Made by a program: the position numbers and the translations under genes. A model generated the notes under the pieces. It saw nothing but the letters and a program-made list of their open reading frames with translations. It had not been told where the DNA came from and did no database searches. From assembly GCA_050692985.1 (NCBI GenBank), contig JBOGVZ010000073.1, positions 1 to 64,000 of the forward strand: a stretch of DNA of 64,000 bases, in the 5' to 3' direction. Positions 49,266 to 58,300 of this stretch are shown piece after piece; the first letter of the stretch is position 1; each line of letters starts with the position of its first letter. This stretch comes from JBOGVZ01 sp050692985. Its GTDB lineage: Bacteria > Actinomycetota > UBA4738 > CALAEC01.

Positions 49266-50039
49266 ATGCTGAGCCAGGATAGCCTGGAGCGAGCCACCAG
49301 TCAGGCAGGCATCTCCTCTCGGCCGCGCTTCCTGGAGACGACCGCCTCGACGAACGCCGACGCCCTGGCGGCGGCCGAGGAGGGCGCGGCGGAGTGGACG
49401 GTCGTCGCCGCCGGGCACCAGAGCGCCGGGCGGGGGCGCCTGGGCCGTTCGTGGGCCGATGCGCCGGGAACTGCCCTGCTGTTCTCCGTGGTGCTCCGGC
49501 CCCCGGTTCCGCCCGCGGCGGCGGCGGCCATCTCGCTCCTGGCCGCCGTGGAGATGGGGCGGGCCGCCCGGCCCGCGCCGGTCGTGGCCAAGTGGCCCAA
49601 CGACCTCCTGGTGGGGGAGAAGAAGGTGGGGGGGATCCTGCCGGAGGCCCGGGTCCGGGCCGGGTCCATCGAGCACCTGGTGCTGGGCATCGGTGTCAAC
49701 GTGACCACCGCGCCGGACGACCTGCCGCCGGACGTCCGCGAGGTGGCCACCGGCCTGGCGGCCGAGGGCGGGCCTGCCGATCCGGCCACGCTGCTGGCGG
49801 CGTTCCTGACCGGCTTCCGGAACGCCTACCGTCCATGGGAGCCGGGGTTCGTGGGGCGCGTGGTGGGGGAGTACGCGAAGGTGTGCGCCACGATCGGGCG
49901 GCGCGTCCGGGTTACCACCACCTCGGGGCGCACCGTGGAGGGGGTGGCCACGGGGGTGGACGAGCGCGGGGCGTTGGTGGTGGCCGCAGGTGGACGAACC
50001 GAGCCCGTGGCCTTCGGTGAGGTGGCCCACCTGGGCTGA
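49266..50039 (+). CDS. birA: Biotin--[acetyl-CoA-carboxylase] ligase
   Basis: A 257-residue group I biotin protein ligase without the DNA-binding domain. FLETTASTNADALAAA begins the domain, and AAGHQSAGRGRLGRSWADA carries the GRGRxGR biotinyl-AMP loop. KWPNDLLVGEKKVGGIL holds the catalytic Lys, and LGIGVNVTTAP and RRVRVTTTSGRTVEGVATGV complete the C-terminal domain. It would biotinylate the carrier domain of the divergent neighbour. ATG 49266 gives about 20 residues before the domain. Confidence 0.93.
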   Translation: MLSQDSLERATSQAGISSRPRFLETTASTNADALAAAEEGAAEWTVVAAGHQSAGRGRLGRSWADAPGTALLFSVVLRPPVPPAAAAAISLLAAVEMGRAARPAPVVAKWPNDLLVGEKKVGGILPEARVRAGSIEHLVLGIGVNVTTAPDDLPPDVREVATGLAAEGGPADPATLLAAFLTGFRNAYRPWEPGFVGRVVGEYAKVCATIGRRVRVTTTSGRTVEGVATGVDERGALVVAAGGRTEPVAFGEVAHLG

Positions 50040-50132
50040 CGTATGCCCGGATCGCCGCCCACGGCGAGGTGGTGTGACCCGTCCTTTACCGGATGTTCAC
50101 CCCGGCCCGGCCGGTGAACCCGCCGGGCCGGG

Positions 50133-50138
50133 TACCCT
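50133..50138 (+). promoter_or_regulatory. -10 box of the acetyltransferase gene
   Basis: TACCCT ends 7 nt before ATG 50146; leaderless pattern. Confidence 0.45.
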
Positions 50139-50145
50139 GAAGGGC

Positions 50146-50823
50146 ATGACCGCGAACGTCGTGGACGCGGAGTTCATCGAGCGCCGGACCACCACCGTGG
50201 CCCTGGCCGACGGGACCAGGCTGCTCATCCGGCCGGTGGTGCCCGAGGACAAGCAGCGGTTCCTCGACGGGTTCGCCCGGCTATCGCCGGAGTCCCGGTA
50301 CCGCCGCTTCATGGCACCGATCGACGAGCTCACCCCGGAGATGCTGCGGCAGTTCACCGAGGTGGACTACGTGGACCACTTCGCCTATGTGGCGCTGCTG
50401 GCCGACGAGCCGGGGCTCCCGGGGGTGGGCGTGGCCCGCTACGTCCGCCTGGAGGACGACCCCGAGGTGGCCGAGGCCGCCATCACCGTGATCGACGAGT
50501 ACCAGGGCCGGGGGGTGGGGACCCTGCTGCTGGAGGCCCTGGGGGCGGTGGCCCTGGAGAACGGCATCAAGCGGTTCCGCGGGTACGTGCTCGAGCAGAA
50601 CCGGCCCATGATTGAGCTCCTGGGAGACGGCGGGGTGGCCATGGAGCACGACGGCCCCGGCCTGGTCCGGGTGGAGGTCGACCTGCCGGGCCGCGCCGAG
50701 GCGCTGCGGGGGACGCCGATGTACCGGGTGTTCCGGGCCCTGGCCCGGGGGCAGCGCCCCATCACCGTGCGCCTGCGCGAGTACTGGTCGAAGCTGCTGG
50801 GCCCCTCGCGCACCCAGCCGTAG
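50146..50823 (+). CDS. GNAT-family N-acetyltransferase
   Basis: A 225-residue protein with one GNAT domain. RLLIRPVVPEDKQRFLDGF starts the fold; VAEAAITVIDEYQGRGVGTL holds the acetyl-CoA loop (QGRGVGT), and ALENGIKRFRGYVLEQNRPM is the family C-terminal part. It resembles the acetyltransferase domain of Pat-type protein acetyltransferases that control acyl-CoA synthetases, but without a regulatory domain; substrate unknown. Palindromic repeat copy C starts 30 bp after the stop. Confidence 0.85.
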   Translation: MTANVVDAEFIERRTTTVALADGTRLLIRPVVPEDKQRFLDGFARLSPESRYRRFMAPIDELTPEMLRQFTEVDYVDHFAYVALLADEPGLPGVGVARYVRLEDDPEVAEAAITVIDEYQGRGVGTLLLEALGAVALENGIKRFRGYVLEQNRPMIELLGDGGVAMEHDGPGLVRVEVDLPGRAEALRGTPMYRVFRALARGQRPITVRLREYWSKLLGPSRTQP

Positions 50824-50853
50824 CCGGTGCGCCGCCCCGGACCCCCCTCCACT

Positions 50854-50913
50854 GGGGGGTTCGCTCGCCGTCCGTGGCCATCGCACGCTCGCTCCCGGGC
50901 GAGCTACCCCCCC
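50854..50913. repeat. Palindromic repeat, copy C (inverted orientation)
   Basis: GGGGGGTTCGCTCGCC (50854-50869) and GGCGAGCTACCCCCCC (50898-50913) around a 28-nt loop; the reverse complement of copies A and B. It fills most of the 120-bp gap between the acetyltransferase gene and the thiolase operon promoter. Flanking CCACT on the left equals the AGTGG after copy B. Confidence 0.8.
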
Positions 50914-50927
50914 GGACCCCCCCTTGC

Positions 50928-50933
50928 TAGACT
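50928..50933 (+). promoter_or_regulatory. -10 box of the thiolase/DUF35 operon
   Basis: TAGACT ends 10 nt before ATG 50944, right beside repeat copy C. Confidence 0.45.
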
Positions 50934-50943
50934 GCCGCCGCTG

Positions 50944-52110
50944 ATGGGGGACCGGGTCGCCATCGTCGGCGTCGGACACGCGGGCTTCGCCCCGATCACC
51001 GCGGGCCTCTCCTACAAGGAGCTGACGTTCGAGGCCGCGGTGCGGGCCTACGACGACGCCGGGATCGACCCCCGCAAGGACGTGGACTCGTTCGTGGCCG
51101 TGTCCGAGGACCTGTGGGAGGGCACCAGCATCTTCGACGAGTACGTCCCCGACCAGATCGGGGCCGCCCTCCGGCCCGTGCACACGGTCTCCGCCGACGG
51201 GCTGTTCGCCGTGGCCACGGCGATGATGCTGATCCGATCCGGGGCCGCCGAGGTCGTGGCCGTGGAGGGACACAGCAAGGCGTCGGACATCCTGACGCTC
51301 GGCCACATCCACCAGTTCGCCCTGGACCCCGTGTGGAACCGCCCCCTCGACCTGTCCCCGCTGGCGGTGGCCGGCCTGGAGATGAACCGGTACCTGGAGG
51401 TCTCGGGGACCACCGAGCAGCAGTGCGCCCGGGTGGTGGAGAAGAACCGCCGGGGGGCGCTGGACAACCCCCTGGCCGCCTACGCCACCGACCTGGTGGC
51501 TGACGACGTGGCCGCCTCGGAGCCGCTGTGGTGGCCGCTGGGGCGGCTGGACGTGTCCCGGCGGGCCGACGGAGCGGTGGTGCTGGTGCTGGCCTCGGAG
51601 GACCGGGCCCGGGACCTGGCCGACGCCCCGGTGTGGGTGGTGGGCGTGGGATGGTCCTCGGGCAGCCCCACGCTCGAGAGCCGCTCCTGGGACGAGGCCG
51701 ACTACGTCGGCAAGGCCGCCGAGCGGGCCTACCGGATGGCCGGGACGTCTGCCCCCACCCGTGACGTGGACCTGGCCGAGGTCGACGACACCTACTCGTA
51801 CCGTGAGCTGATGCACCTCGAGGCCCTGCGGCTGGCCCGGCCCGGCGATGCCGGGCCGATGCTCGAGGAGGGGTTCTTCGGCCACGACGGGGAGCTGCCG
51901 GTCAACGTCTCGGGCGGCTCGCTGGGGCAGGGCTACCTGTTCGAGGCCAACGGCCTGGCCCGGACGCTGGAGTGCGTGCTCCAGCTGCGGGGGGAGGCCG
52001 GGGAGCGGCAGGTCCGGGACGCCGGCGTGGCCCTGGCCCAGTCGTGGCGGGGCGTTCCCACCACCACCGCGGCCGTGGCCCTGTACGCCTCCGACGAGGC
52101 GGTGGCCTGA
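50944..52110 (+). CDS. Thiolase-fold (SCP2/Ltp2-like) protein lacking the nucleophilic Cys
   Basis: A 388-residue protein of the SCP-2/thiolase family. VAIVGVGHAGF starts the fold, the active-site loop region reads VHTVSADGLFAVATAMMLI where thiolases have CxSG, so Ser replaces Cys. The C-terminal GHP motif is replaced in NVSGGSLGQGYLFEANGLAR. Its only Cys are in EQQCARVV and LECVLQL. The G-x-GY...N pattern recalls Ltp2, a retro-aldolase of steroid side-chain degradation that needs a DUF35 partner. Two DUF35 genes follow in this operon. Thiolase activity is therefore unlikely; aldol cleavage is inferred. Confidence 0.75.
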   Translation: MGDRVAIVGVGHAGFAPITAGLSYKELTFEAAVRAYDDAGIDPRKDVDSFVAVSEDLWEGTSIFDEYVPDQIGAALRPVHTVSADGLFAVATAMMLIRSGAAEVVAVEGHSKASDILTLGHIHQFALDPVWNRPLDLSPLAVAGLEMNRYLEVSGTTEQQCARVVEKNRRGALDNPLAAYATDLVADDVAASEPLWWPLGRLDVSRRADGAVVLVLASEDRARDLADAPVWVVGVGWSSGSPTLESRSWDEADYVGKAAERAYRMAGTSAPTRDVDLAEVDDTYSYRELMHLEALRLARPGDAGPMLEEGFFGHDGELPVNVSGGSLGQGYLFEANGLARTLECVLQLRGEAGERQVRDAGVALAQSWRGVPTTTAAVALYASDEAVA

Positions 52111-52502
52111 TGCCCGGCGAGCTCGGTCACATCGACTACGTCTACTACTGGACCACCGACATGGATCGGGCCGTGAAGTTCTACCAGGAGGTGCTGGGCC
52201 TGCCGCTGGTGCGCCGGGACGGCTCCGAGTGGGCGGAGTTCGACGCGGGCGGCGTGCGCTTCGCTCTCCACGGCGCCGTCCAGGGCCATCCGGCGGAGCC
52301 CGGTGGAACCGTGATGTTCCGGGTGGACGACCTCGACGCGGCCCGGGCGGCCCTGACCGCCAAGGGTGTGGAGTTCGCCGAGCACATGGGCGAGGTGGAG
52401 GGCTTCGCGCGATTCGCCTCGTTCCTCGACCCCGACGGCAACCGCGTCGACATCATCGAGTACCTGAGCGAGGGGTCCGGGGGGGAAGCTCGCCATGAGT
52501 GA
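52110..52502 (+). CDS. VOC (glyoxalase-fold) protein
   Basis: A 130-residue vicinal-oxygen-chelate protein. GHIDYVYYWTTDMDRAVKFY opens the fold, followed by EFDAGGVRFALHG, VDDLDAARAAL and FLDPDGNRVDIIEY, with His/Glu metal-ligand candidates at the usual places. The ATG overlaps the thiolase stop (TGATG). The last ten codons and TGA lie in the first arm of repeat copy B, so the C-terminus GSGGEARHE is probably added by the repeat. The reaction is unknown; epimerase, dioxygenase or lyase are possible. Confidence 0.8.
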   Translation: MPGELGHIDYVYYWTTDMDRAVKFYQEVLGLPLVRRDGSEWAEFDAGGVRFALHGAVQGHPAEPGGTVMFRVDDLDAARAALTAKGVEFAEHMGEVEGFARFASFLDPDGNRVDIIEYLSEGSGGEARHE

Positions 52503-52537
52503 GATCGCCCGGAGGACCGACGGCGAGCGGACCCCCC
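52479..52537. repeat. Palindromic repeat, copy B
   Basis: GGGGGGGAAGCTCGCC (52479-52494) and GGCGAGCGGACCCCCC (52522-52537) around a 27-nt loop, followed by AGTGGGAGG. It spans the 3' end of the VOC gene and most of the gap to the next thiolase-like gene. Confidence 0.8.
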
Positions 52538-52557
52538 AGTGGGAGGCGGGGTAGCGG

Positions 52558-53721
52558 ATGGGGCAGCGGGTCGCCGTGGTGGGAGCGGGGATGACGAAGT
52601 TCGTCCGACGGGCCCAGGAGACCGGCAAGGAGCTGGCCTGGGAGGCGGCCCGGGCCGCGCTCGACTCCGCCGAGATGACGCTGGACGACATCGACTGCGT
52701 GGCCATGGGGACGGCGCCAGACGCGTTCGACGGCGTCCACATGAAGGGCGAGTACCTGTCCGACGGGGCCGGCGGCTTCGGCAAGCCGTACCTCCGGACC
52801 TATGTGGGCGGTGGCACCGGTGTGTTCGTGACGATCCAGGGGTGGTACCAGGTGGCCTCGGGCATGTTCGACACGTGCCTGGTGGTGGCCGAGGAGAAGA
52901 TGTCCTCCACGCAGCCGCACGCCCAGGGAGCGTTCATCACGATCTTCGACAACATCCTGGAGCGGCCGCTGGGGCCGAACCTGCTGTGGATCTTCGCCCT
53001 GGAGATGAACCGGTACATGAGCGTCCACGGCCTGGAGAAGCGCGACATCGCCCAGGTGGCGGTGAAGAACAAGCGCAACGCCGCCGACCACCCGGCCGCG
53101 CTCCTGGGTGAGGCCGACATCACCGTGGACGACATCCTGAACTCGGAGGTGCTGGCGTGGCCGGTGCAGCGCCTGGACGTCTCGCCGGTCTCCGACGGCG
53201 CGGTGGCCGTGGTCCTGGCCGCCGAGCACGTGGCCAAGCGAGTCACCGACAGGCCGGTGTGGGTTGACGGGGTGGGCTGGCACCTGGACACGGCGTACTG
53301 GACCAACCGCGACCTGTACTACCCCCGCTACGTGGAGTACGCGGCCCGGCGGGCCTACGAGATGGCCGGGATCAACGAGCCCCGCAAGGAGATCCACATC
53401 GCCGAGCCGTACGACCCGTTCGACTACAAGGAGCTGCACCACCTGGAGGGGCTCCTGCTGTTCGACAAGGGGAAGGCCCCGGAGGCGGCTCGCGACGGCG
53501 TGTTGAACCGGGACGGCGACCTGCCGTCGTGCCCCTCCGGAGGGCTGCTCGGCGTGGGGAACCCGATCGCCGCGGCCGGGCTCATGAAGATCGCCGAGCT
53601 GTACTGGCAGCTCTCGGGCCAGGCCGGCAAGCGGCAGGTTCCCGGCGATCCCCGGAAGGGCGTGGCCCAGGCGTGGGGTGATCTCATGCAGGTGGGCACC
53701 GTGGTGGTGATGGGCAAGTGA
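52558..53721 (+). CDS. Second thiolase-fold protein lacking the nucleophilic Cys
   Basis: A 387-residue thiolase-fold protein. VAVVGAGMTKF and LVVAEEKMSST are typical, but the loop that should hold CxSG reads YVGGGTGVFVTIQG, so Gly replaces Cys. The C-terminal SGGLLGVGNPIAAAGLMKIA has Asn in place of the GHP His. YKELHHLEGLLLF and AEPYDPFDYKE are conserved within this subfamily. It starts 55 nt after the VOC stop and overlaps the first DUF35 gene (GTGA). It probably forms a complex with DUF35 protein(s) and the other thiolase-fold protein. Confidence 0.75.
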   Translation: MGQRVAVVGAGMTKFVRRAQETGKELAWEAARAALDSAEMTLDDIDCVAMGTAPDAFDGVHMKGEYLSDGAGGFGKPYLRTYVGGGTGVFVTIQGWYQVASGMFDTCLVVAEEKMSSTQPHAQGAFITIFDNILERPLGPNLLWIFALEMNRYMSVHGLEKRDIAQVAVKNKRNAADHPAALLGEADITVDDILNSEVLAWPVQRLDVSPVSDGAVAVVLAAEHVAKRVTDRPVWVDGVGWHLDTAYWTNRDLYYPRYVEYAARRAYEMAGINEPRKEIHIAEPYDPFDYKELHHLEGLLLFDKGKAPEAARDGVLNRDGDLPSCPSGGLLGVGNPIAAAGLMKIAELYWQLSGQAGKRQVPGDPRKGVAQAWGDLMQVGTVVVMGK

Positions 53722-54407
53722 CGGGGCGGCGGCGCTCGTCCAGGGGTCCGGCGTCGAGGGCGGCCCGTCGCCTCCAGCCCATGCCCACCCCGGTGGAGAC
53801 CGTGCAGACCCCGCCCTACACCACGGGGGGCCACTCGCTGTCGGAGAAGGCGTTCCGGTCCGCGGTGGGGGCGGTGGACTTCGCCGTCGACGCCCGGTAC
53901 GCCTGGGACACGGGCATCGCCGTCAGCGAGTTCCTCCGCGGCCTGAAGGACGGCCGCATCCTGGCCCGCACGTGCCGGGAGTGCCGCCGGATCCTGGTGC
54001 CGCCCAGGATGTTCTGCGAGCAATGCTTCCGGCCGACCGACCGGTGGGTGGAGCTGCAGGACACCGGGCGGGTCAACACGTTCTCGATCTGCTACATCCG
54101 GTGGGACATGGTGAAGCTGGATGAGCCGGAGATCCCGGCGGTCATCGAGATCGACGGCGCCAGCCCGGGGATCGGCATCATGCACAAGCTCGGCGAGGTG
54201 AAGCCCGACGACGTTCGGGTGGGGCTGGAGGTCGAGGCGGTGTGGAAGGCGGAGGAGGAGCGGGAGGGCTCGATCCTGGACATCCGGTACTTCCGTCCCC
54301 GGCGACCGGGGGCCCGGACCGGGGGAGAGCGCAAGGGCCGCCGCCAGGCGTCGCCGCCGCCGAAGCGCGGGGACGGCACGCGCCCCGACGTGGGAGGGAG
54401 CGTCTAG
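53718..54407 (+). CDS. DUF35 (Zn-ribbon/OB-fold) protein 1
   Basis: A 229-residue Zn-ribbon and OB-fold protein. The zinc ligands are in CRECRRILVPPRMFCEQC near residue 90; the OB-fold then runs GRVNTFSICYIRW to VWKAEEEREGSILDIRYF. It has extra N-terminal (about 60 residues) and C-terminal basic extensions. DUF35 proteins bind acyl-CoA and form the channel or scaffold of thiolase/aldolase complexes. GTG 53718 overlaps the thiolase stop. It abuts the second DUF35 gene. Confidence 0.85.
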   Translation: MTGRRRSSRGPASRAARRLQPMPTPVETVQTPPYTTGGHSLSEKAFRSAVGAVDFAVDARYAWDTGIAVSEFLRGLKDGRILARTCRECRRILVPPRMFCEQCFRPTDRWVELQDTGRVNTFSICYIRWDMVKLDEPEIPAVIEIDGASPGIGIMHKLGEVKPDDVRVGLEVEAVWKAEEEREGSILDIRYFRPRRPGARTGGERKGRRQASPPPKRGDGTRPDVGGSV

Positions 54408-54881
54408 GTGTTCGAGAAGCTGGCCGACCCCAACGACGTCATCCTCCACGAGGGCCAGGTGCCGATCCGCCACCGGTACACGCCCGGCGTGGCCGGGGAG
54501 GCGTTCGCCCGGGCCCTCAAGGACCGGGGCGACTTCCTGGCCTCCCGCTGCCCGTCGTGCGGCATCACCTACTGCCCGGCGCGCTTGTTCTGCGAGCGTT
54601 GCTTCGACGAGCTCTCGGCCGACGCCACGGTCGGCCCGGCGGGGACGGTGGAGTCGTTCACGGTGGGCTACGTGGGTGTGGAGGGCGAGCCGCTGGACGA
54701 GCCCACGGCCGTGGGCCTGGTCCGTCTCGACGGCGCCGACACGGTGCTGATGCACTTCCTGGTGGACTTCGACGACCAGCCGCTCGAGATCGGCCGGCGC
54801 GTGGAGGCCGTCCTCCAGCCGAAGTCCAAGCGCACCGGCTCCATCCTCGACATCCGCGGCTTCCGCCCGGCCGCGGGCTAA
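54408..54881 (+). CDS. DUF35 (Zn-ribbon/OB-fold) protein 2
   Basis: A 157-residue partner of the first DUF35 protein. Zinc ligands are in CPSCGITYCPARLFCERC; the OB-fold runs GTVESFTVGYVGVEG to KRTGSILDIRGFRP. The GTG follows the preceding stop directly. Two DUF35 genes for two thiolase-fold genes suggests paired complexes or a hetero-oligomer. It converges on the membrane gene at 54878 with overlapping stops. Confidence 0.85.
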   Translation: MFEKLADPNDVILHEGQVPIRHRYTPGVAGEAFARALKDRGDFLASRCPSCGITYCPARLFCERCFDELSADATVGPAGTVESFTVGYVGVEGEPLDEPTAVGLVRLDGADTVLMHFLVDFDDQPLEIGRRVEAVLQPKSKRTGSILDIRGFRPAAG

Positions 54882-55300
54882 GCCGGCCCGCGTAGGCGCC
54901 AGGCGCCGACCAGCAGCACCACTCCAGCCGCCAGTCCCGCGTAGACCGCCGGCCCCACGGGCGTGTCGCTGCGGAACAGCGCATAGGCCAGATGGGCGCC
55001 GAAGATGAGCAGCGCTCCGATGCCCGCCGCCAGGGTGAGTCCCCGAGCGTAGTCGGGAGCCGAGGGGCGGCGACCGATCGCGGCCAGGGCGATGATCACC
55101 GGGATCAGCGGACTTCCATGTTCGAGCGTGGTGGCCACGCAGATCGGCGTCTCGTCGTTGCACATGATGAACGAGGATCCTGGGAACTCCGGCAGTGCCA
55201 GACCCAGGATGATCAACACCCCGCCAAGAACGAGCAGGATCCGGCCCGCCGTGACACCGGCTGCCGGACCCCCGCGGACCTCTGCCCCGGTCGTCGTCAC
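54878..55300 (-). CDS. Four-span membrane protein, unknown function
   Basis: A 140-residue protein with four hydrophobic segments: ILLVLGGVLIILGLALPEF, SPLIPVIIALAAIG, LTLAAGIGALLIFGAHLAYA and AVYAGLAAGVVLLVGAW. Two Cys (FIMCNDETPICVATT) in the first outer loop may form a disulfide. GTG 55300 has GGAGG at suitable distance; GTG 55309 is an alternative. No family recognised. Confidence 0.65.
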   Translation of the reverse strand: MTTTGAEVRGGPAAGVTAGRILLVLGGVLIILGLALPEFPGSSFIMCNDETPICVATTLEHGSPLIPVIIALAAIGRRPSAPDYARGLTLAAGIGALLIFGAHLAYALFRSDTPVGPAVYAGLAAGVVLLVGAWRLRGPA

Positions 55301-55383
55301 CTTCCCCACCTCCCCTCCGCCTCGGGTCGCCCTGAATGGTCCGCCCGTCCGCCGGTCAAGTCAAAGGAGTCGGTGGGGGCGCG

Positions 55384-55389
55384 TATCCT
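55384..55389 (+). promoter_or_regulatory. -10 box of the cyclase gene
   Basis: TATCCT ends 7 nt before GTG 55397; leaderless pattern. Confidence 0.5.
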
Positions 55390-55396
55390 TGCACCC

Positions 55397-58300
55397 GTGG
55401 CCGAGAAGCTGTGCGCGAACTGCGGGACCCCCCTCCCGGCCGAGGCGAGCTTCTGCCCCAGCTGCGGCGCTCCGGTCGGCGAGCCGGACGCGGCGGACGA
55501 GCGGAAGGTCGTCACGGTCCTGTTCGCCGACGTGGCCGGGTCCACCGAGCTGGCCGCCTCGCTGGACCCCGAGCGGCTCCGGGAGGTGATGGGGGAGTTC
55601 TACCGGGCCGCCTCGGAGGAGCTGGTCTCGTTGCGGGGCCGGGCCGAGAAGTTCGTGGGCGACGCGGTCATGGCGGTGTTCGGCCTTCCGTACGCCCACG
55701 ACGACGACGCCCTGCGGGCCGTGCGGGCCGGGCTCCAGATCCGGGATCGGGCCGAGCGCCTGGGCGAGCGGCTGGGTACCCCGCTGCGGGTGCGAGTGGG
55801 GATCAACACCGGCCCGGTGGCCGCGGCCGCCGCCCCCGCCGGGGAGTTCATGGTCTCGGGGGCCGAGGTGAACGTGGCCGCCCGTCTCCAGCAGGCCGCC
55901 GAGCCCGGGGAGATCCTGGTGGGGGACACCACCTGGCAGCTCACCCGCCACGCCGCGGAGTTCGGTGATCCCCGCCGGGTGGAGGCCCGGGGGTTCGCCC
56001 AGCCCATCACCGCCCGGCCGGTGCGAGCCATCTCTCCCAGGTCCTCCCGGAGGACCATCCCCCTGGTGGGTCGGCGGCGGGAGCTGGACCTGCTGGTGGG
56101 AGCGGCCGAGCGGGCCTGGGAGACGCGCCGCGCTCACCTGGTCACGCTCGTCGGCGAGCCGGGCATCGGCAAGAGCCGGCTGGTCCAGGAGCTGCTGGCC
56201 GCCGTCCCGGAGCACGCGGAGGTGCTCCAGGGCCGGGCCAGCGAGTTCGGAGAGGATCCCACGTTCGCCCCACTGGCCGAGATGGTCCGCCGCCGGCTGG
56301 GCGTGGAGGGGGACGCCCCGGCGGACGTCCTGCGCAAGGAGCTCGAGGGGTTCGTGGCGGGGTGCTGCGATGCGTCCGAGGCCGATCAGGTGGCCGCGCG
56401 TCTCGGCCTGCTGCTGGGGCTGGGCGAGGAGAACCGGCAGAGCACGCCCTACCGGGCCGCCGAGATCCGCGCCGGCCTGCTGTCCCTGGTAGGGGGCCTG
56501 GCCCGCTCCGGCCCCGTGGTGGTGGCCCTGGAGGACCTCCACCTGGGCCGGCCGCCCCTGCTGGACCTGCTCGAGGAACTGGCCCGGGGAGCCCGCCGCA
56601 TGCCCCTGGCGGTGGTGGCGGTGGCCCGGGAGGAGCTCCTCAGGCAGCGCCCCGGCTGGGGAGCCGGCGTGCCCGACTCGCTGGTCCTTCGTCTGGAGCA
56701 GCTCTCGTTCGCCGAGGCCGGGGAGCTGGCCTCGGCCGCCGCCGGCCAGCCCCTGGACGAGGGGGCCGCCGAGATGATCGCCCGCCACGCCGGCGGGAAC
56801 CCCTTCTTCATCGTGGAGATCACCGGGATGCTGCTCCACGAGCGGGAGGAGCACGACCTCCGCCGGCCCGCCGCGGAGCACCTCCTGCCGCCCACGGTCC
56901 AGGCCGTGGTGGCCTCCCGCATCGACCACCTGTCGGAGCCGGCCCGCCGTCTGATCCGGGTGGCCTCCCTGTTCCCCGGCGGCGCGTTCCACGAGTCGAA
57001 GCTGGCCCTGGTGGCCGACGTCGACCCCCACGTGCTGCGAACGCTGGAGGAGGAGGAGCTCATCGTCCGCGACGACGACGAGCGGCCCGGCCGGTGGCGC
57101 TTCCGCCACGAGCTCCTGCGGGAGGTGGCCTACGAGAGCGTGTCGAAACGCGAGCGCCGCCGCTTGCACGAGGCCCTGGCCGCCGGGGTGCAGGAGATGG
57201 ACGCCACCCAGAAGCACGCCCAGCAGGTGGCCTACCACCTGGAGGAGGCCGCGGTGGCGGCGCTCGACCTCGACCCCACCGACCGGGAGCCCGCCCGGCG
57301 CGCCGAGACGGCCCTGGAGCGGGCCGGGGACATCGCCCGGCGGCGGATGGAGTCACGGGCCGCCATCGACCTGTACGAGCGGGCCCTGTCCCTGATCCCC
57401 CGCGAGGGGTGGGGTTCCCAGGAGGCCCGGATCCTGTCCTCGGCCGGTGAGGCCCGGTACTGGCTGGGGGACTACGAACAGGCCCAGCGACAGGTCGAGC
57501 TGGCCCTGGAGATCGGCGGGGACGACCCGTGGGTCCCGGCGCACGGCCTCCGCTTCCTGGCGGACATCGTGCTGAACGTCCGCGGCGACGTCGACCGGGC
57601 CGAGGACCTGTTCGACCGGGCCGTGGCCGCGGCCCGGGACTCCGGCGACCCCCGAACCGTGGCCCGGACCCTGCTGATGGCCGGGTGGGTGCCGTACTGG
57701 CGGAACGAGCTCGACCCCGCCAGGGCCATGTTCGAGGAGGCCCTGGGGCTTGCCCGGGGCGAGGGAGACCTGTGGGCGGAGGCCCGGGCGGTGAACTCGC
57801 TCGTGTCGGTGGTGTCCCCGGCCTCCGACGCCCTGGAGGCCCTGGGGCTGTCCGAACAGGCCCTGGCCATCGGCCGGGAGATGGGTGACGCGTTCAGCAT
57901 CGCCGTGGCCCAGGAGAACGTGGGGACCTCGCTTCGCCGGCTGTTCCGCCTCGACGAGGCCCTCCCGCACCTCTCCCAGGCGGTCGGGACGTTCCGGGAC
58001 CTGGGGGCCAGGTGGGAGCTGGCCTCCGCGGTGGGGGAGCGAGGCGGCGTGCACCGCCTGGCCGGCAGGCTCCCCGAGGCCGAGGCCGACCTGCGGGAGG
58101 CCCTGGAGCTCTGCCGGGAGCTGGGGGAGAGGGCCCTGGTGACCTGGACGGTGGCCGAGCTGGCCACCGTGCTGCTGGCCCGGAACGATCGCGACGGCGC
58201 CCGCCGCCTGCTCGACGAGCTGTCGTCGGAGGAGATGGAGCCGGAGCCCGGCTCGCGAACCTCGGTCATCCGGACCGAGGCCCTCCTGGCCCTGGCCGAG

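Noticed and set aside
47405..52537. Insertion sequence or transposon as source of the palindromic copies
   Set aside because: No transposase or target-site duplication is visible near any copy; the arms are too short and imperfect for an IS end.
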